From Halomonas sp. (GTDB lineage: Bacteria > Pseudomonadota > Gammaproteobacteria > Pseudomonadales > Halomonadaceae): 35,061 nucleotides of DNA. Made by a program: the position numbers and the translations under genes. The notes beneath the pieces were generated by a model that worked only from the letters and a program-made list of their open reading frames with translations, did not search any database and had not been told where the DNA came from. The stretch covers positions 1 to 35,061 of the forward strand of contig NZ_REBQ01000221.1 of NCBI RefSeq assembly GCF_007692655.1, in the 5' to 3' direction. How positions within the stretch are numbered: the first letter of the stretch is position 1; every line of letters begins with the position of its first letter. Positions 26,194-35,061 of the stretch are shown here, one piece after another.

Positions 26194-26889
26194 ATGTCAC
26201 CGGAGCCGGCGTTTTTGCTTCACCGCCGTCCCTATCGCGAGACCAGTGCGTTGGTGGATTTATTAACGCTGAATCACGGTAGAATTCGCGCCGTTGCTCA
26301 TGGTGGACAACGGCCCGGTTCAAAATCGCGCCAGCGGCTTCAGCCTTTTACGCCGCTGTTTGTTAGCTGGCAAGGCAGTCGAGACTTAAAGCGCCTCACG
26401 TTAATGGAGTCTCGTGGGCAAACGGCATTACTGGTTGGCGAAGGGTTGCTTTGTGGGCTCTATGCCAATGAAATAGCCACTCGTCTACTGCCGTTGGAGC
26501 TGCCAGCGCCTGATGTCTTTGCGTTTTACACCGCACTGCTAGAAGCGCTGCCGGCGCCGTCCGAACGAGCGTTATCGCTGCGTCGCTATGAATGGGCAAT
26601 GCTGGAAACACTAGAGGCTACTCCCAGGTTTACAGCTCCAGATGGCAGCGCTTTGGATCCCCAGCTACGTTATCGCTTTGATGCGGCGTCGCGGGCTTTT
26701 ACCGTCGCGGATCGCGGGTTGGATGGTCGTACGTTGCGCTATATTGACCAGGGCGATTGGCAGCATGAAGGGCTGGCCAACGCACTGAAAGCAGTGATGC
26801 GCGCAGCGCTGGCCCCCCATCTCGGTACGACAGTTTTACGTTCGAGAGAGCTTATGCTCGATTTAGCACGACGCCGCCATCGGCCGTAA
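26194..26889 (+). CDS. recO: DNA repair protein RecO
   Basis: RecO helps RecR load RecA onto SSB-coated single-stranded DNA in gap repair. The protein (231 residues from ATG 26194) has the N-terminal OB fold ([34 protein letters not shown]). The helical C-terminal part includes [17 protein letters not shown]. The zinc-finger cysteines of some RecO proteins are not present, as in E. coli RecO. A TTG at 26182 overlapping the era stop is an alternative start and would add four residues. The gene lies in the standard era-recO-pdxJ order. Confidence 0.93.
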   Translation: MSPEPAFLLHRRPYRETSALVDLLTLNHGRIRAVAHGGQRPGSKSRQRLQPFTPLFVSWQGSRDLKRLTLMESRGQTALLVGEGLLCGLYANEIATRLLPLELPAPDVFAFYTALLEALPAPSERALSLRRYEWAMLETLEATPRFTAPDGSALDPQLRYRFDAASRAFTVADRGLDGRTLRYIDQGDWQHEGLANALKAVMRAALAPHLGTTVLRSRELMLDLARRRHRP

Positions 26890-26945
26890 TGTTGTGTGTA
26901 TGTTATCGAAATCTTCTTATTCTATCGTTGCGCTGGAGACACTCT

Positions 26946-27782
26946 ATGCACCCCCCTCGGATTCTGTTGGGCGTCAATATTGACCACATTGCGACACTTC
27001 GCCAAGCCCGAGGCACGCGCTACCCTGACCCTATTCAAGCAGCGCTACTGGCCGAAGAGGCGGGTGCTGATGGCATCACCGTGCATCTACGCGAGGATCG
27101 TCGCCATATTCAGCCCCGCGACGTGCGTATTCTTGCTGAGGTGCTGAATACGCGTATGAATTTGGAAATGGCTGTTACTGAAGAAATGCTGGCCTTGGCC
27201 GAAGATATACGTCCAGCACATGTTTGTCTGGTGCCTGAAAAACGCGAAGAGCTGACCACCGAAGGGGGACTGGATGTGGTCGCAGGTTTTGACGCCATTG
27301 CCAGTGCCAGCCAGCGTCTAAAGGCGGCGGGCTGCGACGTGTCGCTGTTTATCGACCCTGATATTGAACAGATTGACGCTGCCCAGCGTGCCGGTGCGCC
27401 AACCATCGAGCTGCATACAGGGGCTTACGCAGAAGCACGCCCCGGTAGTGAGGCGGCTAACGCCGAATATCAGCGCTTAACCGCTGCTGCTACCCACGCA
27501 ATCTCGCTTGGACTGGTGGTGAACGCGGGTCATGGCCTGCACTACCATAACGTGGAAGCAATTGCCGCGCTGCCGGGTATCAATGAGCTGAATATCGGCC
27601 ACGCGATTATCGCTCGCGCACTCTTTGTTGGCTTAAAAGAAGCCGTGCAGGAGATGAAGCGTTTGGTGATTGCTGGCCAGGAGGCTGGTTTGATGGCCGC
27701 CATTGATGCTCATGAGTATGACCATGATCACACCCATGCTGAAGGTGCTGACCATGTTCATAATGGTTGTTGCGGGCACTGA
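26946..27782 (+). CDS. pdxJ: Pyridoxine 5'-phosphate synthase PdxJ with a His/Cys-rich tail
   Basis: PdxJ forms pyridoxine 5'-phosphate from 1-deoxyxylulose 5-phosphate and an aminoacetone phosphate, the last ring-closing step of vitamin B6 synthesis. Residues 1 to about 245 match E. coli PdxJ, with [42 protein letters not shown] and [11 protein letters not shown]. After the normal end (AVQEMKRLV) the protein continues for about 30 residues. Residues 256-278 contain seven histidines and two cysteines ([23 protein letters not shown]), giving 278 residues where E. coli has 243. This resembles metal-binding tails of nickel or zinc handling proteins. ATG 26946 follows GGAG at 26935-26938. Confidence 0.95.
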   Translation: MHPPRILLGVNIDHIATLRQARGTRYPDPIQAALLAEEAGADGITVHLREDRRHIQPRDVRILAEVLNTRMNLEMAVTEEMLALAEDIRPAHVCLVPEKREELTTEGGLDVVAGFDAIASASQRLKAAGCDVSLFIDPDIEQIDAAQRAGAPTIELHTGAYAEARPGSEAANAEYQRLTAAATHAISLGLVVNAGHGLHYHNVEAIAALPGINELNIGHAIIARALFVGLKEAVQEMKRLVIAGQEAGLMAAIDAHEYDHDHTHAEGADHVHNGCCGH

Positions 27783-27815
27783 TCAGGGGCTGCCTATTCA
27801 GAGGGTGTTCAGGCG

Positions 27816-28193
27816 ATGATTGTAGGGATTGGCTCTGATATAGCCCGTATTGAGCGCTTCACAAGGGCTGTGGAGCGGCATGGCCCTCGTTTTGCCCAGC
27901 GTATTTTAGGCCCTGACGAACATGCAGTGTGGCGGCAGAAGTCTCAGCCCGCTGCCTTTTTAGCCAAACGCTTTGCGGCGAAAGAAGCGTTTGTTAAAGC
28001 GCTTGGCTTGGGGCTGCGTGAAGGCATGCAGTGGTGCGATATTCAGGTGCTAAACGACGCCTTGGGTAAACCGTACTTTTTGCTTAGCGGCGAGGCTGAA
28101 CGGCTCTTTCAAGCGGCAGGTGTCACGGCCAGCCATATAACCTTAAGCGATGAAGCCGATTATGCCGTTGCTTTTGTAATATTGGAGCGCTAG
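27816..28193 (+). CDS. acpS: Holo-[acyl-carrier-protein] synthase AcpS
   Basis: AcpS transfers 4'-phosphopantetheine from coenzyme A to acyl carrier protein, which fatty acid synthesis needs. The 125-residue length is standard. The magnesium ligands D8 (GIGSDIARIERF) and E57 (KRFAAKEAFVKALG) are present, as is the C-terminal HITLSDEADYAVAFVI strand. It is the last gene of the lepA-acpS run. Its stop overlaps the stop of the convergent barA gene: the four bases CTAG serve both. Confidence 0.96.
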   Translation: MIVGIGSDIARIERFTRAVERHGPRFAQRILGPDEHAVWRQKSQPAAFLAKRFAAKEAFVKALGLGLREGMQWCDIQVLNDALGKPYFLLSGEAERLFQAAGVTASHITLSDEADYAVAFVILER

Positions 28194-30988
28194 CTGTCCG
28201 CTGATTGTCTAAGAAGCAGTGGCCGCTGTGCTCGCAGGCGCTCCATGGCTCTATAGAGCTCTTCAAGCAGCACTTCAACATGGTCCAGGCCGCCGGTACG
28301 CAGGCGTGTTTCCAGGGTTTCAACCAACAGTGCCAGTTCAGGCGCACCGCAGTAGCGGCTTGCCCCGTTGAGTCCATGTACCCAGTCCAGCAAGGTAGGC
28401 AGATTCTCCTGCGCATACGCTTCGCGCATGTGCCGTTCGCTCTCCTGAAGACCGTCGATTAGTCGCTTTAGCTGTTCGCGCGCCAAGTACTCTTTGCCGC
28501 CTGCCAAACGCGTTCCAATGGCAAGATCCATCACCGGCAGGGTAGCGGGTGCCGTATCAGCATGGCTGGGGAGCACGCTCGCCGTAGCGCTATCGGGCGA
28601 AGGGGGTGTATGCGGATCGTCCGTGTGAACATGATCCGTGTAAACATGGCCCGTATGTATATGGTCTGTAGTGATAGGGTCTTGAGGGATACCGTCTGTT
28701 TGCTGGGGCAGGTCTAAAAAGCGCCTCAGCAGCTGCTGTAATATGGCTTCATCAATTGGTTTGATAAGCACGTCGTCTAGCCCTTCTGCCAGCCACTTTT
28801 GGCGTTCGCTACTAAGGACATGGGCAGTGACGGCAATAATGGGGCAGCGCGCCCAGGTGCTGCTGATTCGTCTTAATGCCTGGGTGGTTTGTACGCCATC
28901 CATGCCGGGCATGCGAATATCCATAAGCGTCATATCCACGGTATTCTTTTTTGCAAATTCTATCGCCTGCTGGCCGCTTTCTACTGTCGTGATATGTATT
29001 TGCGGCGTCTCGAGCATGGCTTTTAGCAGTGCTCGGTTGGGGGCGTTGTCGTCGACAATCAGCAGTTTCAGAGTGTGTGACAGCGTGGTAATAGGGAGGG
29101 ATGCACTCTCTTCGGTGTCTGGCACAAAGGCTGGCGACAATAGTTTTGTTAACGAGGCGACTAACTGAGCCCGCGAGAAGGGCTTGTAAAGGGTTTCTCC
29201 ACCTTGGGTTAACTGCAATGCCGGTAAATCAAAGCTGTTACCGTTTGCCAATACCAGGACGGGGCAGGGTGTTTGATCAATGACAGCCTGCCAGTGGGCA
29301 TGACGTTCTGGGGTGAAATCGCTAGGTTCCAGTCCTAATATCAGTAATTGAGCTTTTTCAGGAGCGTCTAGCGCAATGGGGGTCGCATCCCAGCGCTTAA
29401 GCAGATGTTCCAGCAAATGCCGGGTAGGGGGATGCTCTTCATGCAAACGAATAGACGGGTTGTCCAAGCTCATTTCAGGCGGACGTTCAGCCGCTTTGTG
29501 GGCAAGCATGGGCAGAGTAAATGAGAAAGTCGTTCCTTTACCCAGTTCACTTTCAACCGTGATTTCGCCGCCCATGCGTTCGATAAGCTGCCGACAAATC
29601 GTCAGTCCTAGGCCGCTACCGCCAAATTGACGAGAATGACTGGGTTCCGCTTGTGAGAAGGCGCTGAATAAGGTTTGCTGATGAGCGTCGCTTAAGCCAA
29701 TGCCCGTGTCACTGACGCTTAGATTGAGTACTACGTGCTGGCCTTCGTGGTTATCCAGCATGACGCGCACAATAACATCGCCCTGGTGAGTAAACTTGAG
29801 CGCGTTGCTGATTAGATTATTCAACACCTGATGAATACGAAGCGGGTCACCGCATAGCGGTGTGGGTACATCGTCGTATACCATCGCGACCAGGTTCAGT
29901 TGTTTGTTCTGGGCTTCTGGCGCATGTAGGCCGACCACTTCATCGATCAGCGCGACGATATCGATGTCAGTTTCTTCAAGGGTCAGGCGATTGGCCTCGA
30001 GCTTAGAAAAGTCGAGTACATCGTTTACCAGCATCAGTAGATTATCGCAGGCGCGATGCACGTGCTGCAGCCACTCCTGCTGACGAATATCAAGCGATGA
30101 GCGTCCCAGCAGTCGACAAAACCCTATGATACCGTTCAGGGGCGTGCGAATCTCATGGCTCATATTGGCCAGAAACTCTGACTTGACAGCATTAGCCTGC
30201 AGCGCGCTGCGATGAGCTAAATCGAGCTTTATATTTTGCTCTTCAATGGTTTCCATTGACTCTTGCAATTCGCTAGTTGCTTGCTCTATTTGCGTTTGCA
30301 TATCACGCTGAGCTTGCTGAAAGTGCTCCGCCAGAACGTTGACATGGGTGGCGAGGTGGCGTAGCTCCTTCGCCCGGTGGGAGGCTAGGCGCAGTCGATA
30401 ATCACCCCGGGACAAGCGGTATAGCGCCTGATTGGCTTCTTCGATGGGGCGAGAGGTGTAGCGGCTGATCGCAAAGGCGACTAAAAACATCAGTAATCCG
30501 AGCAGCATGCCACCTAAACTAAGACTTGCAATCAGCTTATAACGTCCAAGGATCAGCTCTCGAGTGTCCATTTCCGCATCTAGCCAACCGACGTTGTTTC
30601 CGCTCCCGTGGGCCATGTTTAGCGGTAAACGCAAGCGTAAAACGTCCTCATTCATCGTGAGCTGGCGGTGTGTGGGGGCACTAAGCGGCGCCGGTTCAGA
30701 TTGACCCAGCAAAACAAGTTGATTGCCCTGAGCGTCAAACAGCGCGACAGAGCGCATTCCTTCTAAATTCACTAATTGACGCGCCAATGCTTCCAGGCGC
30801 TGAGAGTCGGAAGCTGTGATGGCATCGCTCAGGCCGGGGGCTAAAAGAGTTCCCGCACTCTCCAAGCGCTCTTTCTTCATGACGAAGGCTTCCGCATCGC
30901 TCTGAAACACAAAGAAAATGCTCATCATGGCGTACACCAGGAGCGGGAAACCGAGTAAGGCAAACAGAAGACGCGTATTCAAAGACAT
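28190..30988 (-). CDS. barA: BarA/GacS-type tripartite hybrid sensor kinase
   Basis: BarA phosphorylates the response regulator UvrY/GacA, which drives small RNAs that titrate CsrA/RsmA. The 932-residue protein has membrane segments at about 6-28 and 152-174 around a periplasmic sensor, then a HAMP domain (about 175-230). HisKA follows with H278 in [15 protein letters not shown], then HATPase motifs ([24 protein letters not shown]). A degenerate receiver-like segment lies near 515-620, a true receiver has D690 in [11 protein letters not shown], and a C-terminal HPt domain has H871. Between receiver and HPt lies a His-rich repeat (775-794). Size and architecture match E. coli BarA and Pseudomonas GacS. 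The neighbour cysM-rlmD-relA fits gacS loci. Confidence 0.92.
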   Translation of the reverse strand: MSLNTRLLFALLGFPLLVYAMMSIFFVFQSDAEAFVMKKERLESAGTLLAPGLSDAITASDSQRLEALARQLVNLEGMRSVALFDAQGNQLVLLGQSEPAPLSAPTHRQLTMNEDVLRLRLPLNMAHGSGNNVGWLDAEMDTRELILGRYKLIASLSLGGMLLGLLMFLVAFAISRYTSRPIEEANQALYRLSRGDYRLRLASHRAKELRHLATHVNVLAEHFQQAQRDMQTQIEQATSELQESMETIEEQNIKLDLAHRSALQANAVKSEFLANMSHEIRTPLNGIIGFCRLLGRSSLDIRQQEWLQHVHRACDNLLMLVNDVLDFSKLEANRLTLEETDIDIVALIDEVVGLHAPEAQNKQLNLVAMVYDDVPTPLCGDPLRIHQVLNNLISNALKFTHQGDVIVRVMLDNHEGQHVVLNLSVSDTGIGLSDAHQQTLFSAFSQAEPSHSRQFGGSGLGLTICRQLIERMGGEITVESELGKGTTFSFTLPMLAHKAAERPPEMSLDNPSIRLHEEHPPTRHLLEHLLKRWDATPIALDAPEKAQLLILGLEPSDFTPERHAHWQAVIDQTPCPVLVLANGNSFDLPALQLTQGGETLYKPFSRAQLVASLTKLLSPAFVPDTEESASLPITTLSHTLKLLIVDDNAPNRALLKAMLETPQIHITTVESGQQAIEFAKKNTVDMTLMDIRMPGMDGVQTTQALRRISSTWARCPIIAVTAHVLSSERQKWLAEGLDDVLIKPIDEAILQQLLRRFLDLPQQTDGIPQDPITTDHIHTGHVYTDHVHTDDPHTPPSPDSATASVLPSHADTAPATLPVMDLAIGTRLAGGKEYLAREQLKRLIDGLQESERHMREAYAQENLPTLLDWVHGLNGASRYCGAPELALLVETLETRLRTGGLDHVEVLLEELYRAMERLRAQRPLLLRQSADS
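28607..28666 (-). repeat. 15-bp tandem repeat encoding His-rich pentapeptides in barA
   Basis: Four adjacent units encode [15 protein letters not shown] and DDPHT (BarA residues 775-794). At DNA level the plus-strand units CCGTGTGAACATGAT (28621-28635), CCGTGTAAACATGGC (28636-28650) and CCGTATGTATATGGT (28651-28665) show the period clearly. The array lies in the linker between the receiver and HPt domains and could vary in copy number between strains. Confidence 0.75.
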
Positions 30989-31043
30989 GTAAAGAAGCTC
31001 GCTGATTCAATGAGGTTACCTGTCCAGCCCAAGGCAGCACCGA

Positions 31044-31049
31044 TATAAT
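31044..31049 (+). promoter_or_regulatory. -10 element of the cysM promoter
   Basis: TATAAT is a perfect -10 consensus. The best 17-bp-spaced -35 is weak (TGTCCA at 31021-31026). A 13-bp palindrome CATAATGGTTATG follows at 31054-31066. The element overlaps an in-frame ATG at 31048, which argues that translation starts further downstream. Confidence 0.6.
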
Positions 31050-31080
31050 GCAACATAATGGTTATGATAAGGAACGTATG

Positions 31081-31977
31081 ATGAATTATCCCACCCTGGA
31101 AGATGTAGTAGGCAATACGCCGCTAGTGCGACTTAAACGCATCAGTGCAGGCCGCAACAACACATTATTGGCGAAGCTCGAAGGCAACAATCCCGCAGGG
31201 TCGGTGAAAGACCGCCCTGCGATTTCGATGCTTAGCGAAGCAGAAGCTCGTGGTGACATTACGCCTGGTGACACGCTAATTGAAGCGACATCTGGCAATA
31301 CCGGTATTGCGCTGGCCATGGCCGCTGCGATTAAAGGGTACAACATGGTGCTGGTCATGCCGGAGAACGCGTCGGAAGAGCGTAAGCAGGCGATGGCGGC
31401 TTACGGCGCTAAATTAATTTCCGCCAGTAAAACCGGTGGCATGGAAGAGGCTCGTGATATCGCTGGGGAGATGATTGCCCGCGGTGAGGGCAAGCCGCTT
31501 AATCAATTTGCCAACCCCGACAACCCGCTAGCCCATTATCGCACCACCGGCCCTGAAGTGTGGCAGCAAACAGGCGGTGAGGTGACTCATTTCATCAGTT
31601 CCATGGGCACCACGGGTACGATCATGGGCGTGTCGCGCTACCTAAAAGAGCAAAATCCGGCGATTCAGATTGTGGGGTTACAGCCAGCCGATGGCGCCAG
31701 TATACCGGGCATACGTCGCTGGCCTAAAGAGTATCTGCCGGCTATTTTTGAAGCCCCTAGAGTGGATGTCACGCTGGATATTGGTCAACAGGAGGCTGAA
31801 GAGCATATGCGTCGCCTTGCCCGTGAAGAGGGCATCTTAGCTGGCGTTTCATCGGGGGGAAGCTTGGCTGGCGCACTGCGTATTGCCGAGCAAACCGAAA
31901 ACGCTGTTATCGTTTTTATCGTCTGTGACCGCGGCGACCGCTATCTCTCCACTGGCCTATTTGCCCCAGGAGTATAA
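31081..31977 (+). CDS. cysM: Cysteine synthase B, CysM
   Basis: CysM makes cysteine (or S-sulfocysteine from thiosulfate) from O-acetylserine using pyridoxal phosphate. The 298-residue protein matches E. coli CysM. The PLP lysine is K43 in NPAGSVKDRPA, the phosphate-binding loop is EATSGNTGIAL, and SSMGTTGTIMGVSR, IPGIRRWPKEYLP and CDRGDRYLSTG are CysM-type blocks. ATG 31081 (or the adjacent ATG 31078) follows AAGGA at 31069-31073. The longer reading from 31048 would begin inside the -10 element. rlmD follows after two bases. Confidence 0.95.
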   Translation: MNYPTLEDVVGNTPLVRLKRISAGRNNTLLAKLEGNNPAGSVKDRPAISMLSEAEARGDITPGDTLIEATSGNTGIALAMAAAIKGYNMVLVMPENASEERKQAMAAYGAKLISASKTGGMEEARDIAGEMIARGEGKPLNQFANPDNPLAHYRTTGPEVWQQTGGEVTHFISSMGTTGTIMGVSRYLKEQNPAIQIVGLQPADGASIPGIRRWPKEYLPAIFEAPRVDVTLDIGQQEAEEHMRRLAREEGILAGVSSGGSLAGALRIAEQTENAVIVFIVCDRGDRYLSTGLFAPGV

Positions 31978-31979
31978 CC

Positions 31980-33383
31980 ATGGCCATGTTGGGAAAGCGG
32001 CGGCCGCCAAGGCCTGCGTCGGGACATTCCGGGCTGGCGCGTACGCCAAGCGACAACGCACCGCGTGTCACTAGTGAGGATACGTCGCCTTTGGTCATAG
32101 AGCGTTTGGCCCACGATGGGCGAGGCGTTGCGCATGCTGCGAACGGTAAGACGGTCTTTGTTGATCAAGCGTTGCCGGGTGAGCAGGTCGAGGTGGCGGT
32201 TCATCTGACGCGCAAACGCTTTGATGAAGCGCATATCAAAACGCTTATGACAACCTCAGAGCAGCGAGTCACGCCTCCTTGTGCGCATTTTGGCCATTGC
32301 GGTGGCTGCGATTTGCAGCATTTGAACGTCGATGCTCAGCGCACCCATAAGCGTGAGGTGGTGCGGGACTTATTTGCCCGTCAAGGCATAACGCTTGCTG
32401 AGATTGGCTCAATTCAAGGCAGCGAACAGGGCTATCGGCGTCGTGCTCGCCTAGGGGTGAAAGTGGATGGTCAAGGCAATACCCGCCTTGGCTTTCGTGC
32501 GCCTCATAGCCACCGTTTAGTGGATATTGAGCGCTGCCCAGTACTGTTAGAGTCGTTACAACGGCTGTTAGCTCCTCTGCGTGAGCTGTTAGCAAGTTTA
32601 GAGGCCCCGCGCCTGGTGGGGCATATTGAGCTACTCGCAACCGAAGCCACGCAGGTGGTGCTGGTACGCCAATTAAAAGCCCATGGTCAGGATGCTGAGC
32701 GCTGGGAAACCTTCGCGCAACAACAGCAGGTGGCACTAGGCACTTGGCTGGGGCGTGAAGCACCTGTTCTGCACTGGCATGGTGCGCCTCCAGTGCTGGA
32801 GGATACGCTGGCGCTTGAAGGAGTGCCGCCGTTAACACTGAATTTTGAGCCGGGCGATTTTTTGCAGGTGAATGCCCAGGTGAATCAGCAAATGATTGCC
32901 CAGGTCCTAGCATGGCTGGCGCCCGCGCCTGGGCATCAATTACTCGATCTGTTTGCGGGTATCGGTAATTTCAGTTTGCCGATGGCAGCAGCGGGTGCCG
33001 CTGTGCATGCTGTTGAAGGCAACCCCACCATGGTGGAGCGCATTGGGACGAATGCTGAGCGCAATCAACTGACCATTACTGGTCAACAAGCTGATTTGAA
33101 CGACCCTGATAGCGTTAAAGCGCTGTTAAAAGCTCACCATAATATTGATGCGCTGGTGCTAGACCCACCGCGTAATGGGGGAGAAGTCATTTGTCAGGCG
33201 TTGGCCCATCATCCAGTGCCGTTAGTGGTCTATATTTCCTGTGACCCAGCAACGCTTGCCAGAGATGCGGCACACCTTGTGCATGCGGGCTATAAGATTA
33301 AGCAAGTAGCAGTGGCGGATATGTTCCTTCACACTGCCCATATGGAAACGCTGGTGCTGTTTGAATCTGATGCTAGAAGCTGA
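31980..33383 (+). CDS. rlmD: 23S rRNA (uracil-1939-C5) methyltransferase RlmD
   Basis: RlmD uses S-adenosylmethionine to make m5U1939 in 23S rRNA. The 467-residue protein has a TRAM domain at about 35-95. Four iron-sulfur ligands C101, C107, C110 and C186 follow (CAHFGHCGGC, then DIERCPVLL). The methyltransferase fold has DLFAGIGNFSLP at 323-334, DPPRNG at 395-400 and the nucleophile C421 in YISCDPATLARD. AGGAG at 31968-31972 precedes the ATG. RumA and YgcA are older names. The cysM-rlmD-relA order is conserved in Pseudomonas. Confidence 0.95.
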   Translation: MAMLGKRRPPRPASGHSGLARTPSDNAPRVTSEDTSPLVIERLAHDGRGVAHAANGKTVFVDQALPGEQVEVAVHLTRKRFDEAHIKTLMTTSEQRVTPPCAHFGHCGGCDLQHLNVDAQRTHKREVVRDLFARQGITLAEIGSIQGSEQGYRRRARLGVKVDGQGNTRLGFRAPHSHRLVDIERCPVLLESLQRLLAPLRELLASLEAPRLVGHIELLATEATQVVLVRQLKAHGQDAERWETFAQQQQVALGTWLGREAPVLHWHGAPPVLEDTLALEGVPPLTLNFEPGDFLQVNAQVNQQMIAQVLAWLAPAPGHQLLDLFAGIGNFSLPMAAAGAAVHAVEGNPTMVERIGTNAERNQLTITGQQADLNDPDSVKALLKAHHNIDALVLDPPRNGGEVICQALAHHPVPLVVYISCDPATLARDAAHLVHAGYKIKQVAVADMFLHTAHMETLVLFESDARS

Positions 33384-33478
33384 TCGTTTTTGAACAACAG
33401 GCTTGTCATTTGCCTTTCGCATCAAGCCACGGTGACGGCCGTGTAAAGACCGTCCCCTAGAATGGATGAGTAATAGTC

Positions 33479-35061
33479 ATGGTGAAAGTGCGTGAAGACC
33501 AACCGCTAACCGCAAGTGGAAAGGTGGACATACAGCAATGGTTAACGCGCCTACAAGAAGATGTGCGCTTACCTGACCCTGAGCGCTTAGTACAAGCGTG
33601 CGAGCTTGCTGAAACGCTGGAACTGGAAGCCCCACGTACCCATCGGATATGGCTTTCGCCGGGCTCCAGCTTCCGCATGGGGCTGGAAATGGCGGATATT
33701 CTTGGTGAGCTAAAATTGGATCAAGCCACGCTGGAAGCCGCCGTTCTCTATCGTGCGGTTCGGGAGGGGTTGCTGAGCCTTGAAGCCGTGGCAAAACGCT
33801 TTGGCGAGGAAGTGGCCAGCCTGATTGATGGCGTGCTGCAAATGGCAGCTATCAGCTACCCGTTGGCACCAGACCATGGCATGGGTCAGCACAACCAGCA
33901 GGAAAATTTACGCAAAATGCTGGTCAATATGGTCGGCGACGTGCGCGTCGCATTGATCAAGATTGCTGAACGAACCTGCGCGCTCCGCCAGGTAAAAGAT
34001 GCACCTCGGGATAAGTCCTTACAGGTGGCCCGTGAGGTTGCTGATATATACGCACCATTGGCCCATCGCCTAGGCATTGGGCAGCTTAAATGGGAGCTTG
34101 AAGATCTCTCTTTTCGCTACCTCCACGAAGATGAATATAAGGCCATTGCCAAGCTGCTGGCAGAAAAGCGGCTTGATCGTGACCGCTATATTCATGAGGT
34201 GGTCGAAACCATCAAGGGCTTGATGGAGGCCCAGCATATCCATCGCTACGATGTGGATGGCCGTGCCAAGCATATCTATTCGATCTGGCGCAAAATGAAG
34301 CGTAAGCGGATCGACTTTTCCCAGGTTCACGACGTGCGCGCAGTGCGTATCCTGGTGCCCGAAGTGACCGACTGTTACACCGTGTTGGGGATTATCCACT
34401 CCCGTTGGCACCACGTGCCCAACGAGTTTGACGACTATATCGCCAATCCTAAAAAAAATGGCTATCAGTCGCTGCACACCGCCGTGATGGGGCCGGAAAA
34501 CAAAGTACTTGAAATCCAAATTCGCACCTTTGCCATGCACGATGAGGCGGAGCTGGGCGTTTGTGCTCACTGGCGTTATAAAGGTCATGACACCAACGCG
34601 AAAAGCCGTAGCTACGAGGAAAAAATTGCCTGGCTGCGGCAAGTACTTGAGTGGCAGGATGAAGTGGGTGGTTTTGGCGATCTGCGCGAGGGGCTTTCGA
34701 GCGATGTTGCGCCTGATCGTATCTACGTATTTACCCCTGACGGGCACGTTATCGACTTGCCGCGCGTTGCAACGCCTATCGATTTTGCCTACCGGGTACA
34801 CACGGAAATTGGTCATCTCTGCCGTGGCGCCAAGATTAATGGTCGTATCGTACCGCTCACCTATAAATTAAAAACGGGCCAGCAGGTGGAGATTCTCACT
34901 GCCACCAAAGGTGGGCCAAGCCGGGATTGGTTAAACCCCAGTTTAGGTTACGTGCGTACCTCCCGGGCGCGGGCCAAAATTCAGGCATGGTTTAAACACC
35001 AGGCGCGGGATCAAAATCTGGAGGAAGGGCGCGCGCTGTTTGAACGGGAGATGCGCCGCCT
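33479..35061 (+). CDS. relA: GTP pyrophosphokinase RelA (cut by the window edge)
   Basis: RelA makes (p)ppGpp on stalled ribosomes and so starts the stringent response. The first 527 codons are present and the reading frame is open at the window edge; E. coli RelA has 744 residues. The pseudo-hydrolase domain (about 50-200) lacks the His-Asp pair, with KIAERT where Rel/SpoT have an active motif. The synthetase domain (about 240-400) shows KHIYSIWRKMKRK, DVRAVRIL, NGYQSLHT and EIQIRT. EFDD at 316-319 is the ExDD signature of monofunctional RelA, where bifunctional Rel/SpoT have RxKD. The TGS domain is at about 412-475. The ribosome binding site of ATG 33479 is weak. The missing C-terminal part should hold the zinc-finger and ACT domains. 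Confidence 0.95.
   Translation, partial: MVKVREDQPLTASGKVDIQQWLTRLQEDVRLPDPERLVQACELAETLELEAPRTHRIWLSPGSSFRMGLEMADILGELKLDQATLEAAVLYRAVREGLLSLEAVAKRFGEEVASLIDGVLQMAAISYPLAPDHGMGQHNQQENLRKMLVNMVGDVRVALIKIAERTCALRQVKDAPRDKSLQVAREVADIYAPLAHRLGIGQLKWELEDLSFRYLHEDEYKAIAKLLAEKRLDRDRYIHEVVETIKGLMEAQHIHRYDVDGRAKHIYSIWRKMKRKRIDFSQVHDVRAVRILVPEVTDCYTVLGIIHSRWHHVPNEFDDYIANPKKNGYQSLHTAVMGPENKVLEIQIRTFAMHDEAELGVCAHWRYKGHDTNAKSRSYEEKIAWLRQVLEWQDEVGGFGDLREGLSSDVAPDRIYVFTPDGHVIDLPRVATPIDFAYRVHTEIGHLCRGAKINGRIVPLTYKLKTGQQVEILTATKGGPSRDWLNPSLGYVRTSRARAKIQAWFKHQARDQNLEEGRALFEREMRR

Noticed and set aside
31048..31080. Longer cysM reading from ATG 31048
   Set aside because: The ATG lies in the perfect -10 TATAAT, and a good ribosome binding site with family-like N-terminus stands at 31078-31081.
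32269..32913. 214-codon minus-strand ORF inside rlmD
   Set aside because: It is antisense to a fully conserved methyltransferase and its protein is Pro/Ala/His-rich without motifs, as expected for a GC-rich shadow frame.

Overview
The window is ordinary-looking chromosome from a gammaproteobacterium, most likely Halomonadaceae (Halomonas or a close relative). That placement is inferred from gene order and protein resemblance; no 16S gene is present. The block algU-rseA-rseB-rseC-mucD-lepA-lepB-rnc-era-recO-pdxJ-acpS and the neighbourhood barA/gacS-cysM-rlmD-relA match the order known from Pseudomonas and relatives. Coding density is high. I see no tRNA or rRNA genes, CRISPR array, prophage or insertion sequence.

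Layout. (1) 1-5505: the end of an unknown gene, Mn superoxide dismutase (sodA), then the class Ib ribonucleotide reductase operon nrdHIEF with a Nudix hydrolase behind it. A pair of NrdR boxes 31 bp apart and a DnaA-box-like site precede nrdH. (2) 5506-10630: a six-gene, tightly overlapping operon behind a strong Fur box, encoding a Vibrio TonB2/TtpC-type energy transducer (DUF3450 protein, TtpC-like MotA/TolQ/ExbB protein, ExbB, ExbD, TonB, TPR protein). (3) 10639-15341: exonuclease III and a small basic protein on the minus strand, then rhlB and dinG on the plus strand, closed by a bidirectional terminator. (4) 15356-16432: DAHP synthase on the minus strand, followed by a 508-bp gene-free region with a degenerate 13-14 bp tandem repeat. 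(5) 16941-21697: the envelope-stress sigma factor AlgU/RpoE, its regulators RseA, RseB and RseC, and the periplasmic protease MucD. An unusually long, structured 317-bp gap separates algU from rseA. (6) 21893-28193: lepA, lepB, rnc, era, recO, pdxJ and acpS in one direction. (7) 28190-30988: a BarA/GacS hybrid kinase on the minus strand, overlapping acpS by a shared CTAG. (8) 31081-35061: cysM, rlmD and the first 527 codons of relA.

Functionally the window links manganese- and iron-stress physiology (MnSOD, the class Ib RNR that can use Mn, the Fur-controlled TonB system), envelope stress, global regulation (BarA, RelA) and translation or membrane housekeeping. I did not find a clearly new multi-gene system. 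The best leads are small: a His/Cys-rich tail on PdxJ, His-rich pentapeptide repeats in BarA, the tandem repeat array and structured gap around algU, the palindromic leader of sodA, and a small basic protein translationally coupled to exonuclease III.
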